DNA of 64,000 nucleotides from Massilia phosphatilytica (GCF_002968015.1 NZ_PUIP01000005.1:248001-312000), one strand, 5' to 3'; shown: positions 1-8,253, counted from the first letter of the stretch. Translations and numbers: made by a program. The notes: generated by a model not told the origin, from the sequence alone.

Positions 1-1363
1 TGCCGGACGCCTTGACGCCGCCGAATGGCTGGCGCAGGTCGCGCACGTTCTGGCTGTTCACGAAGGTCATGCCGGCTTCGATGGCCTTCGCCATGCGCAT
101 GACGCGTCCCGTGTTCTCGGTCCATAAATAGGACGACAGGCCGTACACGGTGTCGTTGGCGATGCGCACCGCCTCCTCTTCCGTCTTGAAGCGGATGATG
201 CAGGGCACGGGTCCGAAGATTTCGTCCTGGGCGATCTTCATGCGGTTGTCGACGTCCGCGAACACGGTCGGCTGCACCCAGTTGCCGCCCTTGAGATGGG
301 CCGGCACGTCGGGCGTACCGCCGCCGTAGACGAGCTGCGCGCCTTCGCGCTGTCCGAGCTCGATGTAGCCTGTTACCTTGTCCCAGTGGGCGCGGCCGAT
401 CAACGGACCGATGATCGTATCCGGATCGAGCGGATCGCCCACCTTGAGGCGTGCCGCGCGGCCCGCGAAGTCGGCGACGAACTTGTCATAGATCCTGTCG
501 TGCACGAGGATGCGCGAGCCCGCCGTGCAGCGCTGGCCGTTGTTCGAGAAGATCATGAAGATGGCCGCGTCGAGCGCGCGTTCGTAGTCGGCGTCGTCAA
601 AGATGATGAATGGCGACTTACCGCCCAGCTCCATCGAGAATTTCTTCAGGCCTGCCGTCTTGACGATGCGGTTGCCGGTCGCCGTCGATCCCGTGAACGA
701 AATCGCGCGCACGTCCGGATGCGCGATCAACGGCTCCCCCGCCGTGTGGCCGAATCCATGCACGACGTTGAACACGCCCGGCGGAATCCCGGCTTCCAGC
801 ACCAGTTCGCCGAGGCGGCTCGCGGTCAGCGGCGACAGCTCCGACATCTTCATCACGGCCGTGTTGCCGAGCGCCAGGCACGGTGCCGTCTTCCAGGTGG
901 CGGTCATGAACGGCACGTTCCAGGGCGAGACCAGCGCGCACACGCCGACCGGCTGCCACAGCGTGTAGTTCAGGTGGCCCGTATCGGAGTCATAGGTTTC
1001 GCCGTGCTGGTGCTGCGCCAGTTCGGCGAAATAGTGGAAGTTGTCGGCGGCGCGCGGAATCAGGGCCTTTTTTGTCTGGCCGATGACTTGGCCGCAATCG
1101 CGCGTTTCCAGTTCCGCCAGTTCCGGCACGTTGGCAGCGATCAGGTCACCGAGCTTGCGCAGCAGCCGGCCGCGCTCCCTGGCGGGCGTTGCGGCCCAGC
1201 CGGGAAAGGCAGCCCTGGCAGCGGCGACGGCAAGGTCGACCTCGGCCTGTCCGCCACTGGCGACGGTGGCGAGCACTTCGCCGGTCGCCGGATCGAGCGT
1301 GTCGAACGCGTTCTCGCTGTCGACCAGGCGGCCGTTGATCAGGTGTTGTACGTGGATGGTCAT
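1..1363 (-). CDS. hpaE: 5-carboxymethyl-2-hydroxymuconate semialdehyde dehydrogenase (partial, 3' end off the left edge)
   Basis: NAD-dependent aldehyde dehydrogenase of the homoprotocatechuate meta-cleavage pathway; it oxidises the ring-fission semialdehyde to the dicarboxylic acid. I translated the minus strand from the ATG at 1363. It opens MTIHVQHLING, has the family elements SPWNVPFM, GSTATGNR, the glutamate motif MELGGKSP and the catalytic cysteine motif NNGQRCTAG, and is still open at base 1 inside the late PFGGVKASG motif, so only a short C-terminus is missing. It follows hpaG2 by 3 bases, in the usual hpaG-hpaE gene order, and is preceded by a GGAGTAA-like ribosome site. The assignment to HpaE rather than another ALDH rests mainly on the operon context and HpaE-like motifs. 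Confidence 0.9.
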   Translation of the reverse strand, partial: MTIHVQHLINGRLVDSENAFDTLDPATGEVLATVASGGQAEVDLAVAAARAAFPGWAATPARERGRLLRKLGDLIAANVPELAELETRDCGQVIGQTKKALIPRAADNFHYFAELAQHQHGETYDSDTGHLNYTLWQPVGVCALVSPWNVPFMTATWKTAPCLALGNTAVMKMSELSPLTASRLGELVLEAGIPPGVFNVVHGFGHTAGEPLIAHPDVRAISFTGSTATGNRIVKTAGLKKFSMELGGKSPFIIFDDADYERALDAAIFMIFSNNGQRCTAGSRILVHDRIYDKFVADFAGRAARLKVGDPLDPDTIIGPLIGRAHWDKVTGYIELGQREGAQLVYGGGTPDVPAHLKGGNWVQPTVFADVDNRMKIAQDEIFGPVPCIIRFKTEEEAVRIANDTVYGLSSYLWTENTGRVMRMAKAIEAGMTFVNSQNVRDLRQPFGGVKASG

Positions 1364-1366
1364 GAA

Positions 1367-2116
1367 TTACTCCTTTGCTTGAACGATGGTATTGACCAGC
1401 GTGCCGATACTTTCGATCCCGGTGTCGACCACGTCGCCGGCCTTCACGTCGGCGAGGCCCTCGGGCGTGCCGGTCAGGATCACGTCGCCGGGGTACAAGG
1501 TCATGAACGAGGACAGCCAGGCGATCAGCGTCGGGATGTCGAAGATCATGTCGGCCGTCGTGCCCTGCTGCGTGGTCGCGCCGTTGACACGCGTCGTGAG
1601 TTTCAGGTTCATCGGATCCGGCACATCGGCGCAGTCGACGAGCCATGGCCCCAGCGGCGTGCAGCCGTCGCGGTTCTTCACGCGCAGGTTGGGGCGGTAC
1701 CAGTTCTCCAGGTAGTCGCGGATCGCATAGTCGTTGGCGACGGTATAGCCGCGCACCATGTCGTAGGCGCGCTCCTTCGGCACGTTGCGGCCCTCCTTGC
1801 CGATCACGACGGCCAGTTCGCACTCGTAGTGCATGTAGGTGGCATCCTTCGGCCTGGGCGTGAACGCACGGTGGCCCACGATGCCGTTCTTCCCCTTCAG
1901 GAAGACCAGCGGCGCCTCGGGCGCCTTGAACGCCAGCTCCCGCGCATGGTCGGCATAGTTCAGGCCCAGCGCGAACACGGTGCCGGCCTCGATGGGCGCC
2001 AGCCATTCGACCTTGTCCTCGTCGAGCAGGCGGCCGTCGGCGAGGCGCACGCGCCCATCCGGAGCCTGGGTGACCGCATGGATCGCGCCCTGGAAAGCGA
2101 TACGTCCGTGCTTCAT
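1367..2116 (-). CDS. hpaG2: HpaG C-terminal subunit: OHED decarboxylase / HHDD isomerase
   Basis: Fumarylacetoacetate-hydrolase-fold enzyme of 4-hydroxyphenylacetate degradation. It decarboxylates 5-oxo-pent-3-ene-1,2,5-tricarboxylate and isomerises the product. The 249-residue protein starts MKHGRIAFQG; FAH-fold motifs are visible in order: ALGLNYADHA, YECELAVVIGKEG, YTVANDYAIRD and LTGTPEGLADV. A longer frame runs upstream, but the ATG at 2116 forms a 4-base ATGA overlap with the end of hpaG1, typical of translational coupling, and fits the family's length. In enteric bacteria HpaG is one fused protein; here, as in many betaproteobacteria, the halves are separate genes. Confidence 0.9.
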   Translation of the reverse strand: MKHGRIAFQGAIHAVTQAPDGRVRLADGRLLDEDKVEWLAPIEAGTVFALGLNYADHARELAFKAPEAPLVFLKGKNGIVGHRAFTPRPKDATYMHYECELAVVIGKEGRNVPKERAYDMVRGYTVANDYAIRDYLENWYRPNLRVKNRDGCTPLGPWLVDCADVPDPMNLKLTTRVNGATTQQGTTADMIFDIPTLIAWLSSFMTLYPGDVILTGTPEGLADVKAGDVVDTGIESIGTLVNTIVQAKE

Positions 2117-2766
2117 CGCGCGTCTCCTTCGATCGTGAATGCCAGCGACCCCAGGCCAGGGGCCCACACGCGCACCTGGCTGCCGATGCGGGCGCGCGGG
2201 GCGTCGTAGCGCACGCCGACCAGCAGCACGTCGCCGGCGTACAGCGTCATGAATCCGGTCACGTCGGCCAGCAGCCGTGCCGGGTCGCGCAGGAGCGTCG
2301 ACAACGACCAGCCGTCGACGGGCTTGCCGTCGATCTCGATACCCAGCTCGAGACGCGACAAGTCGCACGGCGGCAGCACGTCGCCGACGGGCAGCGCGCC
2401 GTCGAAGCATTTTTCGCGGATCGCCGGGCGGTAGTAGCTGGCGTGCGGCAGGCTCAGGTCGGCGGCGAGCACGACGCCGGATACAAAGTCCAGCGCATCG
2501 CCGGGCGCCAGGCGCGCGGCGGCGCGGCCCAGCACGAGGCCGATCGTGGCGCCCACCTCCACTTCCGTCGCATCCTGCGGCAGACGCACGGTCGCGCCGT
2601 CGCCGACGCGCGTGCCGACCGGCTTGATGTACAACACCGGCGCCCTGGGCGCCCCCTTGTATGGCGCGGCATCGATGTCGCCGAGCGCCCTCGCCGACGC
2701 GCTGTCGTTCAGCACCACGCCGTACACGGTGGCCGTGGGCGCGACGCGATCCCGGATGAATTCCAT
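2113..2766 (-). CDS. hpaG1: HpaG N-terminal subunit: OHED decarboxylase / HHDD isomerase
   Basis: First gene of the visible hpa operon and partner of hpaG2. The 217-residue protein is a divergent FAH-fold domain (YGVVLNDSAS, PVLYIKPVGTRVG, VGATIGLVLGR, GFMTLYAGDVLLVGV). The ATG at 2766 is chosen over an in-frame upstream ATG because it has a clear GGAGAC ribosome site and because the upstream start would lie inside the palindromic operator. It overlaps hpaG2 by 4 bases. It is transcribed away from hpaR, and the shared 110-base intergenic region carries the presumed HpaR operator. Confidence 0.88.
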   Translation of the reverse strand: MEFIRDRVAPTATVYGVVLNDSASARALGDIDAAPYKGAPRAPVLYIKPVGTRVGDGATVRLPQDATEVEVGATIGLVLGRAAARLAPGDALDFVSGVVLAADLSLPHASYYRPAIREKCFDGALPVGDVLPPCDLSRLELGIEIDGKPVDGWSLSTLLRDPARLLADVTGFMTLYAGDVLLVGVRYDAPRARIGSQVRVWAPGLGSLAFTIEGDAR

Positions 2767-2790
2767 GTGATTGTCTCCTTCGCGAAAATT

Positions 2791-2821
2791 CATTAAGATG
2801 TTAATCATTAATATCTTAATG
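2791..2821. promoter_or_regulatory. 31-bp palindrome, probable HpaR operator
   Basis: Arms CATTAAGAT (2791-2799) and ATCTTAATG (2813-2821) enclose a second palindrome TTAAT-C-ATTAA (2801-2811) on the same centre, base 2806. Only the base pair 2800/2812 breaks the symmetry. It is AT-rich in a GC-rich setting and lies between divergent hpaG1 and hpaR. MarR-family HpaR proteins are known to repress the hpa genes from such sites; binding here is inferred. Confidence 0.8.
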
Positions 2822-2876
2822 AGTCAACCGGTTTTTCGCGCGGGGTGTTGCGCGGGCGATCGACTACAATACGGCC

Positions 2877-3374
2877 ATGGTCAAGAAAATCGAGTACCGC
2901 AACCTGCCCAACATGTTCCTGAAAGCGCGGGAAGTCCTGCTGGGCCAGTTCCGCCCCATCATCACGCACTTCGGCCTCACGGAGCAGCAATGGCGCATCC
3001 TGCGCGTGCTCGCCGATGCAGGCGAGCTGGAACAGCGGGAGATTTCGGAAACGTGCGTGATCCTCGGTCCGAGCCTGACCGGGGTGCTGTCGCGCATGGA
3101 AGACATGGACCTGATCGTGCGCACGCGCATGGAGGAAGACCAGCGCCGCGTCACCGTGCGCATGACGAAGCTGGGCGAGAAGATTGTTGACACGCTGAGC
3201 CCCCTGATCACGCAGCAGTACCGTAACCTCGAACAGGCGTTCGGGGCGGAGCTGATCGCGGAGGTCTTTTCAGTACTGGACAGGTTCGTCGGCGCAGATC
3301 GGGAAGCGGTCCGGCAGGTGGAACTGCCGGACCGTCGCGCCGTCGACAAGGAAGTTGCGCGACTGATGAAGTAA
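2877..3374 (+). CDS. hpaR: MarR-family repressor of homoprotocatechuate degradation
   Basis: A 165-residue winged-helix MarR regulator. The core is clear: HFGLTEQQWRILRVL, REISETCVILGPSLTGVL (recognition helix region) and the wing RTRMEEDQRRVTVRMT. Family members release DNA on binding 4-hydroxyphenylacetate or homoprotocatechuate. It is divergent from hpaG1 across a large palindrome, the standard HpaR arrangement, so control of the hpa operon and of itself is likely. The ATG at 2877 is the first in frame. The gene ends tail-to-tail with homogentisate cluster A. Confidence 0.9.
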   Translation: MVKKIEYRNLPNMFLKAREVLLGQFRPIITHFGLTEQQWRILRVLADAGELEQREISETCVILGPSLTGVLSRMEDMDLIVRTRMEEDQRRVTVRMTKLGEKIVDTLSPLITQQYRNLEQAFGAELIAEVFSVLDRFVGADREAVRQVELPDRRAVDKEVARLMK

Positions 3375-3388
3375 CGCGACGTGAAACA

Positions 3389-3405
3389 CCCCGCGCGTGG
3401 CGGGG
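3389..3405. terminator. short GC hairpin between convergent hpaR and cluster A
   Basis: CCCCGC (3389-3394), 5-base loop, GCGGGG (3400-3405), lying in the 43-base gap between the convergent 3' ends of hpaR and the DUF2783 gene. There is no T-run, so termination strength is uncertain. Confidence 0.45.
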
Positions 3406-3417
3406 CGTCGCAACGAC

Positions 3418-3648
3418 TTATTGCTGCGGAGGCCCCGCCTCCACGTTGCGCCGGGCGATCGCGAAGGCTTCGCGCAGCACCTGCAAGTCGCCGATGTGAT
3501 TCGCCAGCAGCAGGATCAACTGGGCGTTGAGCATCTTGCTCTGCTCGTCGTCCAGGTCCTGGTGCGTGTCGACCAGCATCTCGTAGAAGGCGTCGTGGTC
3601 GGCGATGTTCGGCTCGACGTTGAGTACCGTGTTGGATCGGGCGTTCAT
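3418..3648 (-). CDS. DUF2783 family small protein
   Basis: A 76-residue acidic helical protein with the core DHDAFYEMLVDTHQDL, DEQSKMLNAQLILLLANHIGD and LREAFAIARRN, which I recognise as DUF2783. No catalytic residues or signal peptide are visible. Its ATG overlaps the stop of the FAD monooxygenase gene by 4 bases (ATGA), and the same coupling is kept in cluster B. A role as small accessory subunit or stability partner of the monooxygenase is inferred from this conserved coupling only. Confidence 0.8.
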   Translation of the reverse strand: MNARSNTVLNVEPNIADHDAFYEMLVDTHQDLDDEQSKMLNAQLILLLANHIGDLQVLREAFAIARRNVEAGPPQQ

Positions 3649-5336
3649 GCGTGTTCCACCTGGGGTTCGGTTTGCGGGATAGCTTGCGGCGCGGCTGCGT
3701 TACCGGTGGCGCGTGCCACGGCGGCGCGCACGGCGGCCGTGTCGACATAGCGCCAGCGCGCACACACGTGCTGGTCGGGACGCAGCAGGTACAGCGTGCC
3801 GGGACGGGCATCGTAGCGCTCGGCCAGCAGGCCGTCGATGTCCTCCAGCATGCCGGGCGACGCCTGGCCGGCCGGGGCGACGACGAGCGTCTGCACGGGA
3901 ATACGGTCGCCGGTCAGCATCTCCAGTTCGCGCAGCTTCTCCGCATCGTTCTCGGCGCCAGCGAAATACAGGCCCGTGAACTCGTTCCCGGTCTGCCACA
4001 GCAGCCAGTCCGCTTCACCCTGCACACGCAACGGCGCGTCGGCCGCCGGCGCACCGGGCCGCATCGCCGCACCGAACACATCGCCATCGGGCGTGTTGAG
4101 CGCAGTGTCGCCATACACGGACGGCATCGACAGGCGCCCGCTGTTGACCAGCTTGCGGGCAAACGGATACGCCTTCGACAGTTGCAGCACGGCGTCGCGG
4201 AACAGCCGGCTCACCGCGCTCTTGGGCGTGATGAAGTCGGTGGCGCGCGTCGAATTCAGGATGTTCTCGTCGGCCGCGTACTCGCGTTCGCGGGCATACG
4301 TGTCGAGCAGCGCATCCGGCGCCTTGCCTTCGAGGACGAGGCGCAGCTTCCATGCCAGGTTGTCCGCGTCCTGGATGCCGCTGTTGGCACCGCGCGCGCC
4401 GAATGGCGACACGCCATGGGCCGAGTCGCCCGCGAACAGCACGCGGCCGTGGCGGAAGTCGTCCATGCGCAGGCAGCAGAAGGTGTAGATACTGACCCAT
4501 TCGAGTTCGAATTGCGTGTCCTTGCCCAGCAGCGCCTGGATGCGCGGGATCACGCGTTCCGGCTGCGTTTCAAGCGCGGGGTCCGCATCCCAGCCGAGCT
4601 GGAAGTCGATGCGCCAGACGTCATCCGGCTGGCGGTGCAGCAGCACCGACTGACCCGGGTGGAACGGCGGGTCGAACCAGAACCAGCGTTCGGTCGGGAA
4701 ATCGGCCGTCATCTTGACGTCGGCGATCAGGAAACGGTCGCGGAACACGCGGCCATGGCTCTCGAGCCCCAGCAGGCGGCGCACCGCGCTCTTGGCGCCG
4801 TCGGCCGCGACGAGGTACTGGCCCTCGATCACGTATTCGCCGTCGGGCGTCTCGACGGTCAGCGCGACGTGGTCCGCATGCTGTTCCAGGCCGACGACCT
4901 TGCTGCGCCAGCGCAGGTCGACCTCCGGCAGTTCCTGCGCACGTTCGTGCAGATAGCCTTCGACGTAGTACTGCTGCAGGTTGATGAACGCGGGGCGCTG
5001 GTGGCCCTGCTCCGGCAACAGGTTGAATTCATACACCTCTTCGTCGCGCATGAACACGCGTCCGACGTTCCAGCTCACGCCCTTGTCGACCATGCGCTGG
5101 CCGCACTGCAGGCGGTCGAAGATTTCGAGCGTGCGCTTGGCGAAGCAGATCGCGCGCGAACCGGCGGACAGCTTGTTGTCGTCGTCCAGCACCACGACGG
5201 GGATCCCCTGCTGCGCCAGGTCGATCGCCGTGGCCAGCCCGACCGGGCCCGCGCCGACGACGATCACCGGATGACGCCTGGCGTCGCCCTTGGCCGGCGC
5301 GTAGTCGAAGACGCACCGTTGATAATCGATATCCAT
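3645..5336 (-). CDS. FAD-dependent aromatic monooxygenase (MhpA-like), possibly 3-hydroxyphenylacetate 6-hydroxylase
   Basis: A 563-residue group A flavin monooxygenase. It has the dinucleotide-binding motif VVGAGPVGLATAIDLAQQG near residue 25, the DG motif LVAADGAKSAVRR, and the FAD ribityl motif FAGDSAHGVSPFGARGANSG, followed by a thioredoxin-like C-terminal domain typical of MhpA/phenol hydroxylase relatives. Because it sits with the homogentisate enzymes, para-hydroxylation of a 3-hydroxyaryl acid to homogentisate is the best guess, but the substrate cannot be read from sequence. The ATG at 5336 follows a GGAG site; a much longer upstream frame overlaps the MBL gene and is rejected. It is second in a three-gene operon (MBL, monooxygenase, DUF2783). 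Confidence 0.85.
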   Translation of the reverse strand: MDIDYQRCVFDYAPAKGDARRHPVIVVGAGPVGLATAIDLAQQGIPVVVLDDDNKLSAGSRAICFAKRTLEIFDRLQCGQRMVDKGVSWNVGRVFMRDEEVYEFNLLPEQGHQRPAFINLQQYYVEGYLHERAQELPEVDLRWRSKVVGLEQHADHVALTVETPDGEYVIEGQYLVAADGAKSAVRRLLGLESHGRVFRDRFLIADVKMTADFPTERWFWFDPPFHPGQSVLLHRQPDDVWRIDFQLGWDADPALETQPERVIPRIQALLGKDTQFELEWVSIYTFCCLRMDDFRHGRVLFAGDSAHGVSPFGARGANSGIQDADNLAWKLRLVLEGKAPDALLDTYAREREYAADENILNSTRATDFITPKSAVSRLFRDAVLQLSKAYPFARKLVNSGRLSMPSVYGDTALNTPDGDVFGAAMRPGAPAADAPLRVQGEADWLLWQTGNEFTGLYFAGAENDAEKLRELEMLTGDRIPVQTLVVAPAGQASPGMLEDIDGLLAERYDARPGTLYLLRPDQHVCARWRYVDTAAVRAAVARATGNAAAPQAIPQTEPQVEHA

Positions 5337-5350
5337 TCTCCGGCTCCCGT

Positions 5351-6313
5351 TCAGGCCTGCAGCGAGTGCCACATGTCCTTGTCGCGCTCCGCCGTCCAGA
5401 TGCGCGGGTGCTTGATGCCGCTGGCCTCGTCGTAGGCACGCGTGACGTCGAACGGCAGGCAGTGCTCGTAGATGAACACGTGGCCGAACTTCGGATCCAT
5501 CTTGCTGCGCGTGTGGGCCATTGCTTCCTTCAGCGTCATCTTGCCGGCCACGGCTTCCTTCGCGGAATCCAGCAGCGTCGTCACGAAGTCCTTGGTGTAG
5601 TCGATGCCGGCGTTGACTTCCTGCGGCGTGACCAGCGCAGGGCCGCGGCCCGGCACCAGTTTCTCGGCGCCGAGGGCGCGCAGCGCTTCGAGCGTGGCCG
5701 GCCATTCTTCCAGCTGGGCGTCGCCCGTGTAGGCGGCGGCGTCGTACTCGACCAGGTCGCCCGAGAAGCAGATCTTCTGCGACGGGATCCAGGCGATGGT
5801 GTCGCCTTTGGTGTGGCCCATGCCGATATGCGCCAGGCGCACTTCCAGCTTGCCCATGAAGATCGTCATCTCTTTTTCGAACACCATCGTCGGCCACGAC
5901 AGGCCCGGCACGGACTCGACGCCCGCGAACAGGCGCGGGAAGCGTTCGATTTCCGATTTCATGTCCTGCTCGCCGCGCTCGACGATCAGTTCGTAGGTAC
6001 CGCGCGACGCGATGATCTGTTCGCCGCCTTCCTTGAAATAAGCGGATGCGCCAAGCACGCGCACCGCGTGGTAGTGGGTCAGCACGACGTATTTGATCGG
6101 CAGGTCGGTGACGCTGCGGATGTGCTTGATCAGGGACTCGGCCATCACTGGCGTCGCGGTGGTGTCGATCACCATCACGCTGTCGTCGCCGATGATCACG
6201 CCCGAATTCGGGTCGCCTTCCGCGGTGTAGGCGTATGCGTTATCCGACAGCTTGATGAAGCTGGTCTTTTTCTCTTCCAGGTCCGCTTGCGAAGCGAATT
6301 TTTTTTCTGCCAT
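5351..6313 (-). CDS. Metallo-beta-lactamase-fold protein with altered metal ligands
   Basis: A 320-residue MBL-fold protein and first gene of the leftward operon, with a strong AGGAG site 8 bases before the ATG. The fold is clear (VMVIDTTATP, VVLTHYHAVR, GMGHTKGDTIAW, FSGDLVEYDAAAY). The canonical HxHxDH motif reads H80-Y-H82-A-V84-R85, so the Asp and His of the second metal site are replaced, and the late PGHG histidine is Arg223 (PGRG). H80, H82, H167 and D186 remain. The protein is therefore either a mono-metal hydrolase or a non-hydrolytic relative. Context suggests an auxiliary step, for example handling a lactone or ester made by the adjacent monooxygenase; that is inference. Confidence 0.85.
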   Translation of the reverse strand: MAEKKFASQADLEEKKTSFIKLSDNAYAYTAEGDPNSGVIIGDDSVMVIDTTATPVMAESLIKHIRSVTDLPIKYVVLTHYHAVRVLGASAYFKEGGEQIIASRGTYELIVERGEQDMKSEIERFPRLFAGVESVPGLSWPTMVFEKEMTIFMGKLEVRLAHIGMGHTKGDTIAWIPSQKICFSGDLVEYDAAAYTGDAQLEEWPATLEALRALGAEKLVPGRGPALVTPQEVNAGIDYTKDFVTTLLDSAKEAVAGKMTLKEAMAHTRSKMDPKFGHVFIYEHCLPFDVTRAYDEASGIKHPRIWTAERDKDMWHSLQA

Positions 6314-6360
6314 GATGCAATCTCCTCGATGATGCCGAGCTTGTTGTCGGTAGGCAGACG

Positions 6361-6396
6361 ATACGAGTTGCCGTATTATCTGTAAATCGGGTTACA
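6361..6396. promoter_or_regulatory. Paired palindromes between the MBL operon and LysR gene (cluster A)
   Basis: ATACG-N6-CGTAT at 6361-6376 and TGTAA-N6-TTACA at 6381-6396, one after the other in the 95-base divergent region. The first is identical in cluster B; the second is recognisable there with changes. LysR-type regulators bind T-N11-A dyads, so these are probable binding sites for one of the two LysR proteins. Confidence 0.65.
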
Positions 6397-6408
6397 TCGA
6401 TCACGACT

Positions 6409-7332
6409 ATGAATTCCATACATAACGGAGACCTGGATCTCAATCTGCTGCCCGTGTTCGACGCGCTGGTTCGCATCGGCAACGTCAGCCGCGCGGCCGA
6501 GGAATTGAACATGTCGCAGAGCGCGGTGAGCCATGCGCTGAAACGGTTGCGCGCCTTCTTCGGCGATCCGCTGTTCCTCAAGACGGGCAGCGGCATGCAG
6601 CCGACACCCCGTGCGCTCGAGTTGCGCCAGCCGATCCTGAACGTGATGGGGACGGTGCGCGGCGAACTGCTGGTGCGCGAGGGTTTCGACGCCACCGTCG
6701 CGCGGCGCAGCTTTACCCTGTGCCTGACCGACATGGGGGAACTGATCTTCCTGCCGCGTCTGATCTCGCGCCTGCGCGAGGCGGCGCCCGGCTGCACGCT
6801 GCGCACCCTGCAGCTACCGATGGACCAGGTGCCGCAGGCACTGGAAAGCGGTGAAGCCGATCTCGCGCTGGGCTCACTGCACGCGATGCCGGAAGGGCTT
6901 TACCAGCAGCAGCTGTTCACGCGCTCCTTCGTCACCATCGTCAACCGCCGCAACCGCGCCATCGGCGACATGCTGTCGCGCGAACAGTTCTTCGAACTGG
7001 AACACATCGTCGTGTCGATGTCGGGCCGCATCGAGGATGCCTACGATGCCGTCGTCGACGAGCTGGCCGGGCCGCGCCGCATCTATCTCACGACGCCGCA
7101 CTTCCTCACCGTGCCGATGATCATCGAGCAGAATCCGCAACTGATCGCCACCGTGCCCCGCGAACTGGCGACCAAGTTCGCCGGCTACAACAGCATCCGG
7201 ATGGTCGACACGCCCGTCGCCGTGCCGCCGTTCGCCATCCGTCAGCACTGGCATCCCCGTTTCCAGCACGATGCGGCGAACACGTGGCTGCGCCGGCTCG
7301 TCAAGGAGACGTTCGACACGCACCCCGAGTGA
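6409..7332 (+). CDS. LysR-family transcriptional regulator (cluster A, first)
   Basis: A 307-residue LysR protein. The N-terminal winged helix is clear (LDLNLLPVFDALVRIGNVSRAAEELNMS, QSAVSHALKRLRAFFGDPLF), followed by an effector domain opening RRSFTLCLTDMGELIFLPRL, a form shared with NahR/NodD-type activators of aromatic catabolism. It is divergent from the MBL-monooxygenase-DUF2783 operon, with two palindromes between, so control of that operon is the simplest reading. It ends 6 bases from the second, convergent LysR gene. The inducer is unknown. Confidence 0.88.
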   Translation: MNSIHNGDLDLNLLPVFDALVRIGNVSRAAEELNMSQSAVSHALKRLRAFFGDPLFLKTGSGMQPTPRALELRQPILNVMGTVRGELLVREGFDATVARRSFTLCLTDMGELIFLPRLISRLREAAPGCTLRTLQLPMDQVPQALESGEADLALGSLHAMPEGLYQQQLFTRSFVTIVNRRNRAIGDMLSREQFFELEHIVVSMSGRIEDAYDAVVDELAGPRRIYLTTPHFLTVPMIIEQNPQLIATVPRELATKFAGYNSIRMVDTPVAVPPFAIRQHWHPRFQHDAANTWLRRLVKETFDTHPE

Positions 7333-7338
7333 ACGGTT

Positions 7339-8241
7339 TCACTCGGCGAAATGCTCGGCGACCAGCGTGCGCAGCCAGCGGTTGCCCTCGTCCTGGTTAT
7401 AGCGCCGGTGCCAGAACATATTGGTCTGCAGCGCCGGCAGCTTGAGCGGCGACTTGACGGCTTCCAATTGAAACGGCCCCGCCGCACGTTCCGCCAGCTT
7501 CTGGGGCACCGTCGCGATGAGGTCCGTCGTGCTCACGATATAGGGCACGGCCGCGAAATGCGGCACGCTGAAACTGGCCGCGAGGTCGATCCCGGCCTGC
7601 GCCAGCGCATCGTTGATGGCGTTGTACGGGCTTTCCATCGATGTCACGACGAGGTGACGCGCGCCGGCCAGGCGCTTTATCGTGAGCGTCTCCCCGGCCA
7701 GGGGGTGCCCGCGCCGGAACAGGTTTACGCACGCCTGGCGGAACAGCCTGCGCTGATACAGCACGGCCGGGGCGTCATCGAACGCGCCGATGGCCAGATC
7801 GACGCGCCCAGCCTCCATCTCCGTGCGCAGGTCGACGAGGCCGGCGCGGACCGATGCGATGTCGACCTGCGGCGCCACCTGCGCGCATGCCTCGATCAGC
7901 CGTGGCATGAAATACATCTCGCCGACATCCGTCATTGCAATGGTGAAGCGACGCCGGCTCGTGGCCGGATCGAACGCCTGTTCCGGACGCAACGCCTGCT
8001 CCAGCTGGCCCAGCGCGGCCGCCACCTGCTCCGACATGCGCTCGGCGTACGGTGTCGGCTGCATCCCTTCCGTCGTGCGCACGAACAGCTCGTCGCCAAC
8101 GCTGCGCCGCAGTCGCGCCAGCGCGTTGCTGACGGCCGACTGCGTCACCTTGAGCCTGCGCGCCGCACTCGAGATCTGCCGCTCGCGGAACACTTCATGA
8201 AAGACGACCAGCAGGTTCAAATCCAGTTCGCGCAGCTCCAT
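7339..8241 (-). CDS. LysR-family transcriptional regulator (cluster A, second)
   Basis: A 300-residue LysR protein with helix-turn-helix ISSAARRLKVTQSAVSNALA and effector domain opening RRRFTIAMTDVGEMYFMPRL. It resembles the neighbouring LysR protein in layout, so the two are probably distant paralogues. It is divergent from hmgA across 111 bases that hold a long conserved inverted repeat, so it is the likely regulator of hmgA-fahA-maiA. The start at 8241 gives the usual family length; the ribosome site is weak. Confidence 0.88.
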   Translation of the reverse strand: MELRELDLNLLVVFHEVFRERQISSAARRLKVTQSAVSNALARLRRSVGDELFVRTTEGMQPTPYAERMSEQVAAALGQLEQALRPEQAFDPATSRRRFTIAMTDVGEMYFMPRLIEACAQVAPQVDIASVRAGLVDLRTEMEAGRVDLAIGAFDDAPAVLYQRRLFRQACVNLFRRGHPLAGETLTIKRLAGARHLVVTSMESPYNAINDALAQAGIDLAASFSVPHFAAVPYIVSTTDLIATVPQKLAERAAGPFQLEAVKSPLKLPALQTNMFWHRRYNQDEGNRWLRTLVAEHFAE

Positions 8242-8253
8242 CCAGGCACCCCA

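Noticed and set aside
296..2209. A 637-codon plus-strand frame over hpaE and hpaG2
   Set aside because: Mirror frame of genuine hpa genes on the other strand, with no domain match.
3645..5897. A 750-codon version of the monooxygenase
   Set aside because: The extension overlaps the MBL gene out of frame; the ATG at 5336 with GGAG fits the family start.
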